Positions 60,505 to 64,000 of a stretch of 64,000 nt of DNA are shown in pieces; the first letter of the stretch is position 1, and the number at the start of each line of letters is the position of its first letter. The stretch is taken from assembly GCA_030830565.1 (NCBI GenBank), contig JAURMR010000035.1, positions 1-64,000 of the forward strand. The letters are read 5' to 3'. A model generated the notes under the pieces. The model saw only the letters and a program-made list of their open reading frames with translations, ran no database searches and was not told the DNA's origin. The translations under genes were made by a program, and so were the position numbers. The DNA comes from Acidimicrobiales bacterium. GTDB lineage: Bacteria; Actinomycetota; Acidimicrobiia; Acidimicrobiales; Acidimicrobilacustridaceae.

Positions 60505-61305
60505 CTAGATGACGTCGCCCTTAAAGAGCTCTGTCGCGATCGGGCAATCAGTTCGACGCAACGCATCGGCCACGTCGAGTGGACCAGTGGGTCCGACGAT
60601 TTTGTCGACCATAGAGAGCGGGATTACTTCGTCGTCGGCATCCCACGGTTCGTCGGGAATGATTCGATCCCGAACGGGCTCCCACATGCGTTGAGGGAGA
60701 AATCGACCAACACCAGCCGCAGCCCATACCGGTACTTCGTGAGTCTTGGCCACCGCTGCAGCAGCTAATGAACCCGAGATGCCCAACCACTCCGTGGGCG
60801 CAACGGCCGATGCTTCGAGCAACACAAGATCGGCGTCGGCAACGGCGGCTCCCAGTCCAGCGAGCGGAACACCGATGGCGTTGACGTCGGCATCGACAAG
60901 TTGCATTACGAGTCCGCCGCCCTCTTGATGAACATCGACAACGAGAACTTCGATGTCACCTCGACGGGGCAATGCTGCCCCAATGAGTTCAGGCCAGCCC
61001 AAGACCACGATTGTGGCTTCGTCTGGAAGTGAGTGAGCCAGCTCTACAGAGGTGCGATCGCCATCGAGCTCCTCAAGGGCAACCCGGATCTCTGCATAGG
61101 GATCGCCAGCACACAGAACACGCGCGCAGAGCCAGACCAGCGGCGCTGAACCCGGCTGCCGTTGCACCATACGGCGACAGGCAGTGACCAGACCCTGAGG
61201 GTCGCTGGAAAAACTCGCAAGCGCTCGCGCCGTTTCAGAAACGATCACGCTTTGCGGGTAGCCCGTGGCCCGAGCCACGTATCGGAGTCGCTCAACTGGG
61301 TGCAT
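60505..61305 (-). CDS. eIF2B alpha/ribose-1,5-bisphosphate isomerase-like protein
   Basis: 266 residues. The C-terminal half resembles the IF-2B fold: ADLVLLEASAVAPTEWLGISGSLAAAAVAKTHEVPVWAAAGVG, shown here in parts, with the Asp/Glu of the family's substrate pocket in LLEASAV and a late KIVGPTGPLDVADALRRT. It lacks the full catalytic Cys-Asp pair of MtnA that I can recognise. Could be a sugar-phosphate isomerase paralogue or regulatory protein. 21 bases upstream of the peptidase gene. Confidence 0.55.
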   Translation of the reverse strand: MHPVERLRYVARATGYPQSVIVSETARALASFSSDPQGLVTACRRMVQRQPGSAPLVWLCARVLCAGDPYAEIRVALEELDGDRTSVELAHSLPDEATIVVLGWPELIGAALPRRGDIEVLVVDVHQEGGGLVMQLVDADVNAIGVPLAGLGAAVADADLVLLEASAVAPTEWLGISGSLAAAAVAKTHEVPVWAAAGVGRFLPQRMWEPVRDRIIPDEPWDADDEVIPLSMVDKIVGPTGPLDVADALRRTDCPIATELFKGDVI

Positions 61306-61314
61306 CAGAACCGC

Positions 61315-61320
61315 ACCCTA
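61315..61320 (-). promoter_or_regulatory. -10-like box (TAGGGT) of the eIF2B-like gene
   Basis: TAGGGT on the minus strand, nine-base spacer, ATG; weaker spacing than others. Confidence 0.3.
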
Positions 61321-61330
61321 CCGAGAAGGT

Positions 61331-61777
61331 TCAGACACCCGGCTTGAAAATCATGAGATACAGCATGACAACAAGAATGAGGTGACCGATCCCAGTCGCC
61401 ATCATGATGCGACCACGAGCTTCGACGTTCCCGTCACGGAAAGCTTTGATCGCTGGTCGTGCAACGAAGATCAGCACAGCGAGAAGCACGATCCAGAGCA
61501 CCGCAGCAATGGACAACCAGGTCTGCGACATCTTGAAGACCTTCTCACTCATTCCGGCGAGACCGAATCCCAAGATTCCGGCAATGCCGATCCCCGGGAG
61601 CGAGTAACGGAGGATGGAGACCTCAAGACCGTCAGCGGCGGCCTTGTCACCAGCAGCGGTGAGGCGAACGAGCACGGGTGTCAGCCACAACGGGGCAAAG
61701 CCGACGACCACAGCAAGAATATGAATGAGGAGGACGATCTTGTATCCGGTGCTGTTGAGTGCGGCGAGGACAACCAT
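61331..61777 (-). CDS. Multi-pass membrane protein, DUF2269-like
   Basis: 148 residues from the ATG with AGGAG upstream; a longer start adds only a hydrophilic head. Four hydrophobic helices; LLIHILAVVVGFAPLWLTPVL near residue 20 has the His-containing first helix of the DUF2269-type family, then SLPGIGIAGILGFGLAGM, LSIAAVLWIVLLAVLIFVA and IGHLILVVMLYLMIF. Possibly heme- or quinone-linked; not proven. It is divergent from the thioredoxin-like gene. Confidence 0.68.
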   Translation of the reverse strand: MVVLAALNSTGYKIVLLIHILAVVVGFAPLWLTPVLVRLTAAGDKAAADGLEVSILRYSLPGIGIAGILGFGLAGMSEKVFKMSQTWLSIAAVLWIVLLAVLIFVARPAIKAFRDGNVEARGRIMMATGIGHLILVVMLYLMIFKPGV

Positions 61778-61840
61778 GGTGACTCCTGGAGAAGTTCGCG
61801 GGCTCGTCGCCCGTGTGCGGTCCAAGCAATCTACTCGCGC

Positions 61841-61846
61841 TACCTT
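61841..61846 (+). promoter_or_regulatory. -10 box (TACCTT) of the thioredoxin-fold gene
   Basis: TACCTT, eight-base spacer, GTG at 61855; leaderless type. It favours GTG over an ATG upstream. Confidence 0.45.
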
Positions 61847-61854
61847 CTGAGACC

Positions 61855-62343
61855 GTGACTACCGATGTGCAGGCCGCCGTGGAACTGACCCCCCTGACCG
61901 GCGAAAGCCGTCCGATCTCGGAATGGACGACCAATTTCCATTTGGCGATCGTGGTCCTTGACCCCTACACAAACGAAAGTTCCTGGATTATCGACACCGC
62001 ACTCCGGGTCCTGCGCAGTTACTCCGAGGCCGACGTCCGCATCGCTCTCCTTGTCACCGCTTCAGAAACCGAAGTTCGCGACTACGTCGGCCCCCTCGCT
62101 TCTGAAATCTTGGTCTTCGTCGATCCCGAACGAGCGGCAGCAAAAGCATTTGGCCTCGAAACTCTGCCTGCATTCGTGCATATCAATCAGGCACACCAGG
62201 TTGAAGCATCTGCACAGGGATGGAACCCGGCCGAATGGGCAGCCGTTGCCGCCAACCTGTCTGCCCGAATGGACTGGACTGTTCCGCAGATTCCAGAAAA
62301 TGGCGATCCGTCCCCATTCGCAGGTACGGCGCTCAACGCATAA
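61855..62343 (+). CDS. Thioredoxin-fold protein lacking CXXC
   Basis: 162 residues from GTG. A central FHLAIVVLDPYTNESSWIIDTAL gives strand and helix of a thioredoxin fold, and GLETLPAFVHINQ is the cis-Pro loop and strand. The CXXC site is replaced by a region with no Cys (YTNESSWI), so no disulfide chemistry is expected. Role unknown. Ends one base from the substrate-binding-protein gene, convergent. Confidence 0.65.
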   Translation: MTTDVQAAVELTPLTGESRPISEWTTNFHLAIVVLDPYTNESSWIIDTALRVLRSYSEADVRIALLVTASETEVRDYVGPLASEILVFVDPERAAAKAFGLETLPAFVHINQAHQVEASAQGWNPAEWAAVAANLSARMDWTVPQIPENGDPSPFAGTALNA

Positions 62344-62344
62344 T

Positions 62345-63964
62345 TCAGCGAGCGAGCCACAACTGCGCCAGCGACACCGTTGCGTCGTCTTGGCCAAGGC
62401 CTCCTGAACCAGAACCACTCGACCAATTCGTGACATCACGCAACTTCGGCGTCGTCAGGACAACTTCGCGCACTTGCACGAGGAACAGATACGGGATGTC
62501 GATGGTGACCTGTTCTTGGATCGTCCCATAGTCATCAACTTGGCGAGTCATATCAACCGTTGAGCGCGCATCGGCAAATGCTTTCGTAACGAGCGGGTTG
62601 ATATAGCGAGTCGTATTGCCGCTAATCGCCGCTTGCTCTGCAGGAATTCCGCGGAAAAGCGGCTCGTAGGAATCCGGCTGCGAGGAATCAAAGCCGACCT
62701 GCAAGATCGCTTGAAACTGCCCGATTGCGGCGGCGAGCGAAAGAGTTGACGGTTCCACCAACTCAATCGCCATTTCGATTCCGGCATCCTGAAGTTGCCC
62801 ACGCCAAAGCGAGGCCACACGTTCAAGGGTGGTTCCGGGAGCAACGAGAAGTCGGAAGGACAACGGGAGTCCCGTTTCTTTCGTGTACTCCTCCACCTGC
62901 TTCTTCGCTCGCTCAATGTCCCGAGCGGGAGCTGAATGATCGACGAACCATGGAGAGGTATCGCTCACCATTCCACGAGCGATTGAACCCTGACCCGCAA
63001 ATGCCTTTGAAAGAATTTCGGCACGATCTGTGGCAAGGGCAACCGCTCGACGAGCGGTGATGCGATCAAAAGGAGCGCGACCGGTTTCGAAGGCGACATT
63101 GACTTTCGGACGTTCAGCATTTCGATCATCGTGAATCGTGATCTTGTCGTCTCGATTCTGGACACTTTCCATTCGCTCAAGCTGACGTGGTTCATCGACG
63201 GCGACCATTCCGACCTTGCCCTCAAGAGCTGCGGTCACACGATCAGCTGCCTCAGGAATTGGAAGAAATCGCACAGCGTCAAGGTGCGGCAGCCCCTTCT
63301 TCCAATAGGTGGGGTTCTTCACGAGGACGGTGATGCCCGCTTCGTCGACTCCTGACCACATGAACGGGCCAGTTCCGATTGGCCGAGGGTCAAATCCCAA
63401 GACCGTGAGCGGCGCTGCAATCGTCCCAATACGAGTGGTGAGCACGTCAGGAAATGTTGACCATGGCGTAAACATTGAAACGACAACGGTCTGGCTATCG
63501 GGAGTCGTGATCGCCGCAATCGGCGCGAGGAAATCTGCATTGGACGAATCGCCCTGTTGCGCACGCAAATTAAAAGCGACAACCTCAGCAGTAAGCGGCG
63601 CTCCATCGCTAAAGGTGACTCCGCTTCGGAGTGTGAGTGTCCACGAGGTGAAGTTCGAATTTGGCGCGGCCTTTGTGAGCAATTCCGGCACGGGTTGGTC
63701 GTTCGAATCTCGAACCATCAAGCGGTCGTAGACCGCTCGAGCTGCCTGCAATTCGTCGGTCGTCCATGGCCCCGAATTCGGCGCCCACTTCGCCGGCGCT
63801 GCGGCAACAGCGATGTCGAGGGTGCCGCCATCAATGGGTCCAGATGATGGAGCAACTGTGGAAGGCGTCGATTCAGTCGTCTCTGTTGGCGATTGCTTCG
63901 AACCCGAGCAGCCGACAACGACGAGAACCGAGAACGACACTGCAACTACCGCAGCAAGACGCAT
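62345..63964 (-). CDS. ABC transporter substrate-binding lipoprotein (family 5, peptide/nickel type)
   Basis: 539 residues from ATG at 63964; a TTG 11 codons earlier or a start beyond the window cannot be excluded. Lipoprotein signal ends in VVVGCSGS (lipobox). Family 5 periplasmic-binding pattern: KWAPNSGPWTTDELQAARAVYDRL, LTKAAPNSNFTSWTLTLRSGVTFSDGAPLTAEVV and a late GFDSSQPDSYEPLFRGIP. Binds oligopeptides, opines or metal chelates. Permease and ATPase genes are not in the window. Confidence 0.85.
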   Translation of the reverse strand: MRLAAVVAVSFSVLVVVGCSGSKQSPTETTESTPSTVAPSSGPIDGGTLDIAVAAAPAKWAPNSGPWTTDELQAARAVYDRLMVRDSNDQPVPELLTKAAPNSNFTSWTLTLRSGVTFSDGAPLTAEVVAFNLRAQQGDSSNADFLAPIAAITTPDSQTVVVSMFTPWSTFPDVLTTRIGTIAAPLTVLGFDPRPIGTGPFMWSGVDEAGITVLVKNPTYWKKGLPHLDAVRFLPIPEAADRVTAALEGKVGMVAVDEPRQLERMESVQNRDDKITIHDDRNAERPKVNVAFETGRAPFDRITARRAVALATDRAEILSKAFAGQGSIARGMVSDTSPWFVDHSAPARDIERAKKQVEEYTKETGLPLSFRLLVAPGTTLERVASLWRGQLQDAGIEMAIELVEPSTLSLAAAIGQFQAILQVGFDSSQPDSYEPLFRGIPAEQAAISGNTTRYINPLVTKAFADARSTVDMTRQVDDYGTIQEQVTIDIPYLFLVQVREVVLTTPKLRDVTNWSSGSGSGGLGQDDATVSLAQLWLAR

Positions 63965-64000
63965 GAAGCGAACGAAGGGGGAACGGGAAGCGTTCAAGGC

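Noticed and set aside
1-64000. tRNA genes, CRISPR arrays, IS elements or prophage
   Set aside because: None seen: spacers are short, no direct-repeat series or transposase/integrase motifs were found.

Overview
The window is about 64 kb of a compact, moderately GC-rich actinobacterial chromosome. Gene order supports this. The run aroK-aroC-A24 peptidase-aroE-mltG-ruvX-alaS-(DUF6167/DUF948-like)-rarA-aspS-hisS-SGNH-relA-secFD-yajC-...-ruvBAC on one strand follows the mycobacterial/streptomycete core. It also carries an F420-type LLM oxidoreductase, several mycobacterial-style acyl-CoA dehydrogenases, an AceE-type pyruvate dehydrogenase and a SufU-type Fe-S system. From the gene mix (split suf locus, ole genes, ethylmalonyl-CoA pathway genes, ethanolamine ammonia-lyase) I infer an Acidimicrobiia-like lineage, possibly an aquatic Ilumatobacteraceae relative; taxonomy was not tested. 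No rRNA, tRNA, CRISPR array, insertion sequence or phage gene was seen, and no gene-free stretch exceeds 300 bases.

Layout. 1-24.6 kb: core housekeeping block, almost all on the minus strand (shikimate pathway, peptidoglycan termination, alanyl/aspartyl/histidyl-tRNA synthetases, RelA, Sec accessory membrane proteins, queuosine enzymes Tgt/QueA, Holliday-junction proteins RuvABC and RuvX, RarA). 24.65-24.87 kb: a densely base-paired non-coding segment between ruvC and a short-chain dehydrogenase gene. 24.9-33.5 kb: SDR, RNase HI, AceE, hydrolases and oxidoreductases. 33.5-41.5 kb: an Fe-S assembly locus split into converging units, sufC1-sufS-sufU on plus and sufB...sufD-Rieske-sufC2-PCD on minus, with two complete SufC ATPases. 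41.6-46.9 kb: an oleA-oleBC(fused)-oleD cluster for head-to-head fatty acid condensation, preceded by an LLM oxidoreductase. 47-51.2 kb: small metabolic genes and mutY. 51.2-57.1 kb: an ethylmalonyl-CoA pathway module (MaoC hydratase, methylsuccinyl-CoA dehydrogenase, malyl-CoA lyase, CitE-like lyase). 57.1-61.3 kb: ethanolamine ammonia-lyase EutBC with a DUF885-type metallopeptidase and an eIF2B-like protein. The end holds a thioredoxin-fold protein and a lipoprotein solute-binding protein.

Two patterns tie the window together. First, many transcription units have a TANNNT box 6-9 bases before the start codon with no Shine-Dalgarno sequence, the architecture of leaderless actinobacterial mRNAs; this was also used to choose starts. 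Second, the three suf promoters (sufC1, sufD, sufB) share a 20-base element with a 12-base (pseudo)palindromic core that overlaps the promoter in each case; it looks like an undescribed operator of a Suf regulon whose regulator is not in the window. Metabolically, EutBC (ethanolamine to acetaldehyde) and the ethylmalonyl-CoA enzymes (acetyl-CoA assimilation) lie back to back and would fit a B12-dependent route for using C2 compounds.
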